Shown here: one piece after another, positions 56,533 to 64,000 of the stretch
Numbering within the stretch: position 1 is the first letter of the stretch
How the letters are laid out: each line of letters starts with the position of its first letter
Source of the DNA: Alkanindiges hydrocarboniclasticus
GTDB lineage: Bacteria > Pseudomonadota > Gammaproteobacteria > Pseudomonadales > Moraxellaceae
DNA length: 64,000 bases
Direction: 5' to 3'
Assembly: GCF_001982605.1 (NCBI RefSeq)
Contig: NZ_MLCN01000007.1
Location: forward strand, 1 to 64,000
Made by a program: the position numbers and the translations under genes
The notes under the pieces: model-generated
The model's database searches: none
The model's input: the letters and a program-made list of their open reading frames with translations, nothing else
Told to the model about the DNA's origin: nothing

Positions 56533-56979
56533 ATGAAGAACTGGACAATTGGTTTGGCCTGTTTGATGAGTTGCGCCATGACTCATGCGGCTGATATTGC
56601 CGGGATCTGGCGCACTATTGATGACAGGACAGGCTTTTCAAAAGCACTGGTTGAAATCAAGAAACAACCGGATGGCTCGTATACGGGAACCATTATTAAA
56701 ATTATTCCACGTCCCAATTACGCTCCCAAGGAATTATGCCAGCGCTGTCCAGCACCCTACACCGATAAACCTATTCTGGGCATGACGGTATTATGGGGTT
56801 TAAAACCTGATCCAAACCGGTCAAATCACTATACAGGGGCGCAGGTACTTGACCCTTTGTCCGGTAAGCTTTATAAAGGAAAGGCGAAGGTCAATGCGGA
56901 TAACCGCCAGCTCAGTATGCGGGGCTACGTTGGTATTTCTGCACTGGGCCGCAGCCAGATCTGGGTTCGCGAGCACTAA
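56533..56979 (+). CDS. DUF2147 secreted protein, copy 3
   Basis: A 148-residue copy with a short signal peptide (THAA). It has DIAGIWRTIDDRTGFSKALVEI, CQRCPAPYTDKP and GYVGISALGRSQIWVREH. It resembles copy 2 most around the CQRCPAPYT block. Its ribosome site lies at the edge of an inverted repeat. Confidence 0.87.
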   Translation: MKNWTIGLACLMSCAMTHAADIAGIWRTIDDRTGFSKALVEIKKQPDGSYTGTIIKIIPRPNYAPKELCQRCPAPYTDKPILGMTVLWGLKPDPNRSNHYTGAQVLDPLSGKLYKGKAKVNADNRQLSMRGYVGISALGRSQIWVREH

Positions 56980-57025
56980 GCACGCAACCGCACTGCCCAA
57001 AACAAATTTAACAGGAAGTTAGAAA

Positions 57026-57475
57026 ATGCAAATATGGAAAATGGCGATTGCCTGCGTTGGCCTGCTGGGTTCCCTGGCGCACGCAGGTGATATTACAGGC
57101 ACTTGGCGCACTATTGATGACAAGACAGGAATCGTTAGGGCACATATACAAATCACCCAGCAGCCGGATGGTAGCTATCTGGGCACACTGATTGAAGACT
57201 TCCCTGCACCCGGGGAGGCACCGCTGGTCAGTTGTAATAAATGCCCCCAGCCTTATACGAATAAGCCCATCATTGGCCTGCAAATTTTTAAGGGCTTCAG
57301 GGAAGATCCCAAGCACCCCAACTCCTTTATTGATGGGAAAGTGCTTGATCCACGCCATGGTAAACTTTACAGCGGTAAAGCCAAGCTCAGTTCAGATGGC
57401 CGCAAGTTGCGTTTACGCGGTTATGTTGGCGTGTCTGTGCTGGGCCGTAGCCAGACCTGGTTACGTAAAGAGTAA
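57026..57475 (+). CDS. DUF2147 secreted protein, copy 4 (diverged)
   Basis: A 149-residue copy with signal peptide (AHA). It keeps DITGTWRTIDDKTG, a CNKCPQPYTNKP cysteine pair and GYVGVSVLGRSQTWLRKE. The part after the start differs (IVRAHIQITQQ instead of FSKxxVEI), and the EDFPAPGEAP segment replaces IPRPGYTPK. Probably the oldest or most specialised of the four. Confidence 0.86.
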   Translation: MQIWKMAIACVGLLGSLAHAGDITGTWRTIDDKTGIVRAHIQITQQPDGSYLGTLIEDFPAPGEAPLVSCNKCPQPYTNKPIIGLQIFKGFREDPKHPNSFIDGKVLDPRHGKLYSGKAKLSSDGRKLRLRGYVGVSVLGRSQTWLRKE

Positions 57476-57569
57476 TTTTGTTCTTGTTCAGCTTTTGTAG
57501 CAGGCCCTGCTAATGGCAACGAAATCTTCTAAACTGTAAGCCTTACAAACCAGATATTTTGTTGCCAGC

Positions 57570-58172
57570 ATGGCTACGACCCGCTTTGAAAAACCCCGTA
57601 TTGAAAAAATCGGGCTTTCTGACCATAGAAAAAATCAGAACAGAAAACTAGCCCTGAACAATACCAACTTACGTCTGGGCTTATTATTGATTTTCTTAGC
57701 CACCAGCGTGTGCATATGGCTGGTGTTTTATTGCATGTCGCCCTACTGGTACAGCCGGAACTTTGTTGATCAGTTGAGCCAGAACAATCAGTTGGTCACA
57801 GAACAGTTAATTCCCCATAGCCTGCTGCAGCCCTATCAGGCAGACTTGCTGGCCACCCGGCAACTTACTGCACAACAATGGCAAGGGCCGGGGGCGCGTT
57901 ACCTTCAACAGGTATGGCCTACACTCGCCGAACAGCAAAACATGCATCAGCTCTTGCTACTTCATGTTAACAGTGCACCGCCTGATAGCATCAAGCGCAG
58001 TTACACACGCTTTCCATCCCGCTTTCGACTAACCCTGGGTGATACTCCACAAAATACCTTGTGGTTTGAATGGCAACGGGAATCCTGGAATAGCTGGACA
58101 CTAAGCAAACTGTGCATTTATAACCCGCAACCGGTTGCTGAGGTAAATAATTGTTTGTCTTCCAGCCGGTAG
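57570..58172 (+). CDS. DUF2939-like membrane-anchored protein
   Basis: A 200-residue protein with a basic N-terminus, one membrane helix (about residues 34-52, LGLLLIFLATSVCIWLVFY) and an extra-cytoplasmic domain. The MSPYWYSRNFVDQLSQNN start after the helix and the closing RFRLTLGD...LWFEWQRESWNSWTLSKLCIYNP resemble the DUF2939 family. Its last 55 bases overlap the 3' end of apaH on the other strand. Function unknown. Confidence 0.6.
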   Translation: MATTRFEKPRIEKIGLSDHRKNQNRKLALNNTNLRLGLLLIFLATSVCIWLVFYCMSPYWYSRNFVDQLSQNNQLVTEQLIPHSLLQPYQADLLATRQLTAQQWQGPGARYLQQVWPTLAEQQNMHQLLLLHVNSAPPDSIKRSYTRFPSRFRLTLGDTPQNTLWFEWQRESWNSWTLSKLCIYNPQPVAEVNNCLSSSR

Positions 58173-58957
58173 GCGATTAATTGCCCACCCCACACGCAGC
58201 CGCCATCCAGCGCATGAATCTGTGGGGCAATATGTTTACCCTGTAACGCCGCCCAGTGCCCAAAAAACAGTTCTACCTGTTCGTTTAGCTGGTTTGGCCA
58301 TTCAAACCACGGCTTAAAACCAGCAGGCATGGGTGCATTTAAATCATCTTTAAATTCAAATTCCAGACGGCCTTTTTCGTCACACAGGCGCATGCGGGTC
58401 AGGTAATTGGTAATTACCCGCCAGCGTTCATAACCCGATAAATTCTCCTGCCATGTATCAGGCTGGCTACCGTACATATGGCCTAAAAAAGCATCCAGAT
58501 GATCCAGCTCACCAGCAATGACTTTTTCCACTTCCCGTGCATAGTGACTGGCCTGTGCCAGTGTCCAGACTGGTGGAATCCCGGCATGCACAATGACTGC
58601 ATTGCTTATCGGCTGTAATAACAAGGGCTGTCGCCGCAACCAGTTTAAAAGTTCATTGCAATCCGGTGCTGCAAAAATGGGCTGGGTACGGTCTTTATCC
58701 TTTAGCTTTTGAAAACCTCGCCAGACAGCCAGCAGGTTTAAATCATGGTTGCCCAGTACTGTTCTGGCCGCCCCCAATTCAGCCAGTCGTTTTACTTCAC
58801 GCAAGGTATTGAGTGAATCCTCACCACGCGCCACCAGATCGCCAGCAAAATAAAGGCAATCCTGCTGCTCATCAAAGGCAAGCAGATCTTTCAAAGCCTG
58901 TAATGCGGCAAAACTGCCCTGCAAGTCGCCAATAATGTACTGATACCGGTAGGCCAT
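58118..58957 (-). CDS. apaH: Bis(5'-nucleosyl)-tetraphosphatase ApaH
   Basis: Hydrolyses diadenosine tetraphosphate to two ADP and can remove Np4-type caps from RNA. The 279-residue length equals the family. Metal-site motifs are YIIGDLQGSFAALQAL, YFAGDLVARGEDSL, VLGNHDLNLLAVWRG and VHAGIPPVW. It is the last gene of the pdxA-ksgA-(J-domain gene)-apaH run on the minus strand and overlaps the convergent DUF2939-like gene by 55 bp. Confidence 0.94.
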   Translation of the reverse strand: MAYRYQYIIGDLQGSFAALQALKDLLAFDEQQDCLYFAGDLVARGEDSLNTLREVKRLAELGAARTVLGNHDLNLLAVWRGFQKLKDKDRTQPIFAAPDCNELLNWLRRQPLLLQPISNAVIVHAGIPPVWTLAQASHYAREVEKVIAGELDHLDAFLGHMYGSQPDTWQENLSGYERWRVITNYLTRMRLCDEKGRLEFEFKDDLNAPMPAGFKPWFEWPNQLNEQVELFFGHWAALQGKHIAPQIHALDGGCVWGGQLIAYRLEDKQLFTSATGCGL

Positions 58958-58979
58958 GCTGCATATCCTGATTGGTCAC

Positions 58980-60062
58980 TTAAAAATACGACATCTGTTT
59001 TAAAAAAGTTTTGATGGCTTTTGCATTACTTAACTGATGAATCAATTGCTGTAACTCGTGATGCTGCTGCAATATAAACCGTGCATCTTCTTTCAGCTTT
59101 TTAATAACTGTTTTTGGCGTAACTGCCTCAAGATTTTCAAACTGGCATATGTCCTGCAACATAAGCCGGTATTCATTAATTTGCTGATCCAGTTGTTCAC
59201 TATGCCGGCTGAGATTCAGGTTATACAGCTGGAGCTGCTCATCGGCCAGTTGGGTATCACCAGCTTTATCCTGCTGGCCCAGTTGTATTTGCCACTGAAG
59301 CAAGCCCAAGAGATCCTGTGCTTGATACGATTCGGTCACTTGTTGCATGAGTCCGGTTTTTTTAATTTTTTCCTGCTCATCCGGTTCACGGTCAGGATGC
59401 AAATTTGCAACCAGCCGCTGGTAAATCTGCTTGAATGATTTGTGGGCCAGCGCATCAACATGCTGTGCTTGCTGTATATTTTTCGCCTGCTTGGCATTTT
59501 TCTGACGCGAACGTCTGGCCTGTTGCTCTGCTTGCCGCTGTTGCACGATCTGCTCATGCCATGCTTCGTAATCATCCGGGTCAGCCATAGTGACATCATC
59601 AGTGCAATCCGGCTGTTCATGCACCTGCGGCGTTAATCTCTCATCCGGTAGTTCAGAAACGGCCTGCCTACCCTGAAAATTGTATCCAGCATGCACTTCA
59701 TAAATAAGTTCAATCCGTTGCACCTGCACTGGGCTTAAACTGTGGTCTAGCACTTGCTCACACCACTGCAAAATCAATGCATTAAGCTGGCCAGCTTCCC
59801 GGCTGGTAAATGCATAAGCCAGCGATGCCTCATGGAGCTGCTCAATCAACATAAGCCGGTCGAGTGTAAGCGTCTCAAACAAGGGAGCCAGCTTGCCATT
59901 GACCTGCCGCTGTGCCAGTTCAGCTGTTTGTTTCCATTCCTCAAGCTGCTGTTTTTGCTGTTCAATCTTTTCACTGAGTTGATTGAACTTTTTTTGCTGT
60001 GGCGTTAATGAATGCGGTGCGTTATCAGACACCGTTGCAACCATTGCCGACTTATTCTGCAT
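58980..60062 (-). CDS. J-domain-like protein of the pdxA-ksgA-apaH operon
   Basis: A 360-residue protein from ATG 60062 (AGGGG upstream; two GTG codons lie just before). The N-terminal half is coiled coil (LSEKIEQQKQQLEEWKQTAEL), then a charged QRQAEQQARRSRQKNAKQAK linker. Near residues 205-250 lies a J-domain-like segment, FKQIYQRLVANLHPDREPDEQEKI, with the HPD motif. J domains stimulate Hsp70, so it may be a DnaK co-chaperone. It occupies the place where apaG lies in E. coli, between ksgA and apaH. A distinct family name was not recognised. Confidence 0.7.
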   Translation of the reverse strand: MQNKSAMVATVSDNAPHSLTPQQKKFNQLSEKIEQQKQQLEEWKQTAELAQRQVNGKLAPLFETLTLDRLMLIEQLHEASLAYAFTSREAGQLNALILQWCEQVLDHSLSPVQVQRIELIYEVHAGYNFQGRQAVSELPDERLTPQVHEQPDCTDDVTMADPDDYEAWHEQIVQQRQAEQQARRSRQKNAKQAKNIQQAQHVDALAHKSFKQIYQRLVANLHPDREPDEQEKIKKTGLMQQVTESYQAQDLLGLLQWQIQLGQQDKAGDTQLADEQLQLYNLNLSRHSEQLDQQINEYRLMLQDICQFENLEAVTPKTVIKKLKEDARFILQQHHELQQLIHQLSNAKAIKTFLKQMSYF

Positions 60063-60092
60063 CACCACCCCTGAGCATATCAGCCTGCTATT

Positions 60093-60917
60093 TTACGGGT
60101 TTGGATTAATGGCGACATCAGCCAGCGCCACAAACTGCGCCAGACTCAAGTTTTCGGGCCGTGCCATGGGATCAACCTGTGCCTGCGCAAAGCCCTGTTC
60201 ATCTACCCTGCCTTTTAGGGTATTGCGCAAGGTCTTGCGGCGCTGGGTAAACACATGGCCAACCAGACTGGCAAACTGTTTTTCATCTTTGGCAACCAGT
60301 GGCTTTTCGGCATAAGGCGTGAGGCGAAACACAGCGCTGGTCACTTTGGGGGGTGGGTTAAAAGCACCCGGTGGCACTTCAAACAAAAACTCAGGCTTAC
60401 AGTAATACTGAATCATCACCGACAAACGACCATAATCCTTACTGTTCGGCTCGGCCACAATGCGGTCGACCACTTCCTTTTGCAGCATAAAATGCATGTC
60501 CTGCACCTGACTGCCATATTGCAACAGGTGAAACAGCAGCGGTGTAGAAATGTTATACGGCAGATTACCGACAATCCGTAAGGGCTTGTTGTTCTGCACC
60601 AGCGTCATAAAATTAAACTTGAGTGCATCGCCCTCTACAATCGTTAGCTTTTCTGGCTGGCTTACCCGTCCGGGCAAACCCGCAGCAAGATCACGGTCCA
60701 ACTCAACCACGGTTAAGGCTTCGCTGGCAACCAGCAACGGGGCTGTCAGCGCACCAAGACCGGGGCCAATTTCCACCATAAAATCACCCGCGCGCGGCGC
60801 AACCGCATGCACAATTTTTTCAATCACGCGGTTGTCATGCAAAAAGTTTTGTCCAAAGCGCTTGCGCGTCCGGTGTCCTTCATCTTTGGGAGTGGGCGCG
60901 CTAAATTGATAACTCAT
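60093..60917 (-). CDS. ksgA: 16S rRNA dimethyladenosine transferase KsgA/RsmA
   Basis: Dimethylates the two adjacent adenines (A1518/A1519 in E. coli numbering) near the 16S rRNA 3' end, a late step of small-subunit assembly. The 274-residue product has RKRFGQNFLHD, the SAM loop VEIGPGLGALTAPL, the catalytic NLPYNISTPLLF and the C-terminal FTQRRKTLRNTL. It follows pdxA on the minus strand, the standard order. Confidence 0.95.
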   Translation of the reverse strand: MSYQFSAPTPKDEGHRTRKRFGQNFLHDNRVIEKIVHAVAPRAGDFMVEIGPGLGALTAPLLVASEALTVVELDRDLAAGLPGRVSQPEKLTIVEGDALKFNFMTLVQNNKPLRIVGNLPYNISTPLLFHLLQYGSQVQDMHFMLQKEVVDRIVAEPNSKDYGRLSVMIQYYCKPEFLFEVPPGAFNPPPKVTSAVFRLTPYAEKPLVAKDEKQFASLVGHVFTQRRKTLRNTLKGRVDEQGFAQAQVDPMARPENLSLAQFVALADVAINPNP

Positions 60918-60973
60918 GACAAAACCTTTTTAACCATAAAATTGATGCACAGGACAATGAAGACCCAGTGCCA

Positions 60974-61996
60974 TTAAACCGCAGACTCATAGCGCGCTGC
61001 CAGCTGCAAGGCCAGCTCGGTGGCAACTAATAAACTGCTGCTACTGGCCTTGCCACTACCCGCCAGATCCAGCGCCGTACCGTGATCCACCGAAGTACGG
61101 ATAAATGGCAAGCCCAGCGTAATATTAACTGCTTCACCAAAACCCTGCGATTTTAGCACGGGCAAGCCCTGATCATGATACATGGCCAGCACCGCATCGG
61201 CATTCTTTAAATACTTGGGGGTAAACAGCGTATCGGCAGGCAGTGCATGACCCACATCAACGCCTTGCGCACGATAATGGGCCAGCACTGGTTCAATCAC
61301 ATCAATTTCCTCGCGGCCCAGATAGCCACTTTCACCGGCATGCGGGTTTAAGCCACACACCAGAATTTTGGGATGCTGAATGGCAAATTTGGTTTTAAGG
61401 TCATGGATTAAAATATCCAGAATTTGTGTCAGGCGCGTTGTAGTAATGGCCGCTGCCACGTTTTTTAATGGCAAATGCGTGGTGACCAATGCCACCCGAA
61501 GCTGCCGGGTTGCCAGCATCATCACTACGCGCGGCACGCCTGCATATTCCTGAAAAAATTCGGTATGTCCACTAAAGGCCCGCCCTTCAAGAGAGCCTGC
61601 TTCATTAATCACCGACTTTTGCACCGGAGCAGTCACTACCCCTGCGGCATCACCAGACATGCAGGCATGTGCGGCTTCAGTGAGCTGCGCCAGCACATAA
61701 GCCGCGTTGGCACTATCCAGTTTGCCATTCTCCACAGGTTGGGACAGTGGAAGGTCTTTGACATACAGTTCGCCGGGCTTGGCAGGCTGGGCTTGGGCTA
61801 TATAATCAACCAGCACAACTGCCTTGCCCAGTTCACAGGCACGCTGCTGTAATAGGGATTTGCTGGCCAGCACCACCAAAGGACGCGCAAGGTTGGGTGG
61901 CATGGCAAACTGCGCCAGATCCAGACAAATGTCCGGCCCAATGCCTGCGGGTTCGCCCGAAGTAATATAAAGCGGCTTTAATGGCAAAGGATTCAA
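60974..61996 (-). CDS. pdxA: 4-hydroxythreonine-4-phosphate dehydrogenase PdxA
   Basis: NAD-dependent enzyme of pyridoxal phosphate synthesis that oxidises and decarboxylates 4-phosphohydroxy-L-threonine. The 340-residue sequence has LYITSGEPAGIGPDICLDL, a GHTEFFQEY segment, CGLNPHAGESGYLGREEIDVI, the MYHDQGLPVLKSQGF metal-site segment and SVDHGTALDLAGSGKA. First gene of the pdxA-ksgA-apaH group; surA, often next to it, is not in this window. Confidence 0.95.
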   Translation of the reverse strand: MNPLPLKPLYITSGEPAGIGPDICLDLAQFAMPPNLARPLVVLASKSLLQQRACELGKAVVLVDYIAQAQPAKPGELYVKDLPLSQPVENGKLDSANAAYVLAQLTEAAHACMSGDAAGVVTAPVQKSVINEAGSLEGRAFSGHTEFFQEYAGVPRVVMMLATRQLRVALVTTHLPLKNVAAAITTTRLTQILDILIHDLKTKFAIQHPKILVCGLNPHAGESGYLGREEIDVIEPVLAHYRAQGVDVGHALPADTLFTPKYLKNADAVLAMYHDQGLPVLKSQGFGEAVNITLGLPFIRTSVDHGTALDLAGSGKASSSSLLVATELALQLAARYESAV

Positions 61997-62242
61997 TTGA
62001 GGGTTACGCCTTTTTCATTCTGGTGTGCCGTCATTATATAAACTTGGCCTGCATAAAACAGGCATAAAACATTCACAGTTGTTGGGCTTACATTTCTACA
62101 GCCGGGAATTTACAGGTTTTAAGTTACCATTTTAAGTGAATATGCTGATGAATAAGCTTGCAAGCATCATTTTTTCTACTCACCAAGTATCGCAGCAGTC
62201 TTTTGTTTTAGTGATGGCACTATTTGATGGAGCAAATCTTAA

Positions 62243-64000
62243 ATGAATAAACCATCAGTACCGGGCCAAAAAACCTGGTATCAAATTAATCCACCCGTTT
62301 TTTTTGGTTCAACCCTGTTTATTGTGCTGTTTATTGGCATGGTGCTGGTTGCACCGGACAGCTTTGATGCACTGACTGCCTATATTAAAAACTGGATTAC
62401 CAGTTCGGCTGGCTGGTTTTATATTTTATCAGTGGCGTTTTTCCTGATTTTTGTGGTGGTACTGGCGCTATCAAGTTTTGGCCGGCTCAAGCTGGGGCCG
62501 GATCATAGCAAGCCCGATTACAGCTACGGCTCTTGGTATGCCATGCTGTTTACAGCAGGTATGGGCATTGGCCTGATGTTCTTTGGGGTGGCCGAACCAG
62601 TAATGCATTTTGCCGATCCCCCGGTTGGCGACCCGACCACGCTCAATGCAGCGCGCCAGGCCATGCGTATTACCTTTTTCCACTGGGGTTTACATGCCTG
62701 GGCCATTTATGCGGTGGTGGCACTGTCACTGGCTTATTTTGCCTACCGCCACCGTTTGCCCCTACAGATCCGCTCTGCCCTGTACCCCTTAATTGGTAAT
62801 CGAATTTATGGCCCGATTGGCCATGCGGTGGATATTTTTGCGGTGCTGGGTACTATTTTTGGGGTGGCAACCTCGCTGGGCTTTGGGGTAACGCAGGTTA
62901 ATGCCGGGTTTAACTACCTGTTTGGCCTGCCACAAAACACCACGGTGCAAATTAGCCTGATTGTCATCATTACGGCCATTGCCACGCTATCGGTGGGTGC
63001 CGGGCTGGATAAAGGCGTTAAGCGGCTGTCCGAGCTGAACATGGTGCTGGCTGTGGTACTCATGCTGTTTGTGCTGATTGCCGGGCCGACTATTTTTCTG
63101 CTGCAAACCTTTGTGCAAAATACCGGTAACTACCTGTCCAACCTGTTTAGCATGACCTTTAACCTGTATGCCTATGAGGAATCCAGCTGGATTGGCGGCT
63201 GGACGCTGTTTTACTGGGGCTGGTGGATTGCATGGTCGCCATTTGTGGGCATGTTTATTGCGCGGGTGTCGCGTGGTCGCACGGTGCGTGAGTTTATTCT
63301 GGGCATGTTGCTGATTCCAACCGGCTTCACCTTTATGTGGATGACCTTTTTTGGTGATACCGCCATTTTCCTGATTTTAAAGCAGCATGCGGTGGCGCTG
63401 ATTACAGATGTACAGGCCGACCAGTCGGTAGCATTGTTCAAGTTTTTTGAATACCTGCCTTTTTCCAGTATCAGTTCGCTGATAGCCACCATACTGGTGG
63501 TAATGTTTTTTGTGACCTCGGCTGATTCTGGCTCGCTGGTGGTAGATATGCTGACCTCAGGCAAGCAGCAAGGCACACCGCTGTGGCAACGGGTGTTCTG
63601 GGCGGTGCTACAGGGTGTCATTGCAGCCGTGTTGCTGCTGGCTGGTGGACTAACCGCATTGCAATCAGCCACCATTGCCAGTGCACTGCCTTTTGCAGTG
63701 GTAATGCTGCTGATGTGCTGGGGACTATTCGTGGCCATGCGGCTGGATGTGCTGAAAAAAGAAAGTATTCAGGATGCGCGAATTACCCCACGTGCGGGTG
63801 TGCATGCACCGCGAAGCTGGCAGCAGCGCCTGCACCTGATCATGCACCGGCCCAATAGTCTGGCCGAAGTCACTGCCTTTATGCATGACACGGTGAAGCC
63901 AGCCCTGCTGGAAGTGGCAGAAGAATTCAGGCGGCAGTCGATTGAAGCCAGTGTTATTGAAAAAAGTCCGGAACATATCTGGCTTCAGGTAGGCCATCAG
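62243..64000 (+). CDS. BCCT-family betaine/choline transporter (BetT-like), cut at the window end
   Basis: An open frame of 586 codons from ATG 62243 that runs off the right edge without a stop. Twelve membrane segments are visible. The BCCT signature regions are GMGIGLMFFGVAEPVMHFADPP and WTLFYWGWWIAWSPFVGMFIARVSRGR, with the central VATSLGFGVTQVNAG and FFVTSADSGSLV. After the last membrane segment (about residue 500) a long cytoplasmic tail begins, as in BetT-type choline transporters. It probably imports choline, betaine or a related osmolyte. Substrate and full length remain open. It fits the osmoprotection theme of the ectoine genes. Confidence 0.88.
   Translation, partial: MNKPSVPGQKTWYQINPPVFFGSTLFIVLFIGMVLVAPDSFDALTAYIKNWITSSAGWFYILSVAFFLIFVVVLALSSFGRLKLGPDHSKPDYSYGSWYAMLFTAGMGIGLMFFGVAEPVMHFADPPVGDPTTLNAARQAMRITFFHWGLHAWAIYAVVALSLAYFAYRHRLPLQIRSALYPLIGNRIYGPIGHAVDIFAVLGTIFGVATSLGFGVTQVNAGFNYLFGLPQNTTVQISLIVIITAIATLSVGAGLDKGVKRLSELNMVLAVVLMLFVLIAGPTIFLLQTFVQNTGNYLSNLFSMTFNLYAYEESSWIGGWTLFYWGWWIAWSPFVGMFIARVSRGRTVREFILGMLLIPTGFTFMWMTFFGDTAIFLILKQHAVALITDVQADQSVALFKFFEYLPFSSISSLIATILVVMFFVTSADSGSLVVDMLTSGKQQGTPLWQRVFWAVLQGVIAAVLLLAGGLTALQSATIASALPFAVVMLLMCWGLFVAMRLDVLKKESIQDARITPRAGVHAPRSWQQRLHLIMHRPNSLAEVTAFMHDTVKPALLEVAEEFRRQSIEASVIEKSPEHIWLQVGHQ

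Noticed and set aside
1-64000. CRISPR arrays, tRNA/rRNA genes, insertion sequences, prophage
   Set aside because: No regularly spaced repeats, no tRNA TPsiC-loop pattern found by eye, no transposase or phage structural genes. A tRNA or covariance-model scan would be the decisive check.

Overview
The window looks like chromosome from a gammaproteobacterium of the Moraxellaceae (Acinetobacter/Alkanindiges-like). That placement is an inference. It rests on a PAP2-adeIJK-type efflux operon, a run of four DUF2147 genes, a lolA / rpmA-rplU / ispB block and an overall base composition near half GC by eye. I see no rRNA, tRNA, CRISPR array, insertion sequence or prophage. Nearly all of the DNA is coding, and the genes are mostly housekeeping, stress and nutrient-scavenging functions.

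Layout. 1-5100: lolA, rpmA-rplU, ispB and a Gcr-type membrane 'recombinase'. 5200-12100: PAP2 phosphatase plus a tripartite RND efflux pump (AdeIJK type) as one operon, with a 24-bp palindrome placed exactly between a likely -35 and -10. 12100-27000: a nitrogen-scavenging region. A LuxR-type response regulator and a hybrid histidine kinase fused to an NCS1-type nucleobase permease run leftward. Divergent from them are a urea/short-chain-amide ABC transporter (urtABCDE), aliphatic amidase amiE, a Clp-like ATPase amiB, formamidase fmdA and a zinc-ribbon fmdB. The promoter regions of urtA and amiE share an inverted repeat, TATACG-N8-CGTAT(A/G), that I propose as the operator of the response regulator. 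27000-31200: ectoine/hydroxyectoine genes ectABC-ectD with a MarR-type regulator. 31800-39900: glpD, two YbjQ-like genes, a GGDEF/EAL protein and a two-gene fatty-acid beta-oxidation operon. 39900-41900: a 44-residue membrane peptide and a frameshifted AT-rich lipoprotein gene. 41900-54200: methyltransferase, hemolysin III homologue, MFS transporter, diguanylate cyclase, metallophosphoesterase, phospholipase-D-like lipoprotein, acyltransferase, Mn superoxide dismutase with a Fur box, a 47-residue membrane peptide and hflX. 53700-57500: an LrgA/LrgB-like pair, then four tandem DUF2147 genes. 57500-62000: a DUF2939-like protein converging on a pdxA-ksgA-(J-domain gene)-apaH operon. 62243 to the end: a BetT-like betaine/choline transporter cut by the window edge.

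How the genes work together. The 12.7-27.0 kb block can be read as one circuit: a transporter-shaped sensor kinase and its regulator control uptake (Urt) and hydrolysis (AmiE, FmdA) of small amides to ammonia. No urease lies nearby, so the transporter may serve amides as much as urea. The ectoine genes and the BetT-like transporter form a second theme, osmoprotection. LolA, the RND pump, the PLD-like lipoprotein, the acyltransferase and PAP2 concern the envelope.

The observations most worth following are the permease-kinase fusion with its cysteine-rich linker, the operator shared by urtA and amiE, the single-domain Clp-like AmiB, the palindrome in the efflux promoter, the A7-tract frameshift in the lipoprotein gene and the DUF2147 array.
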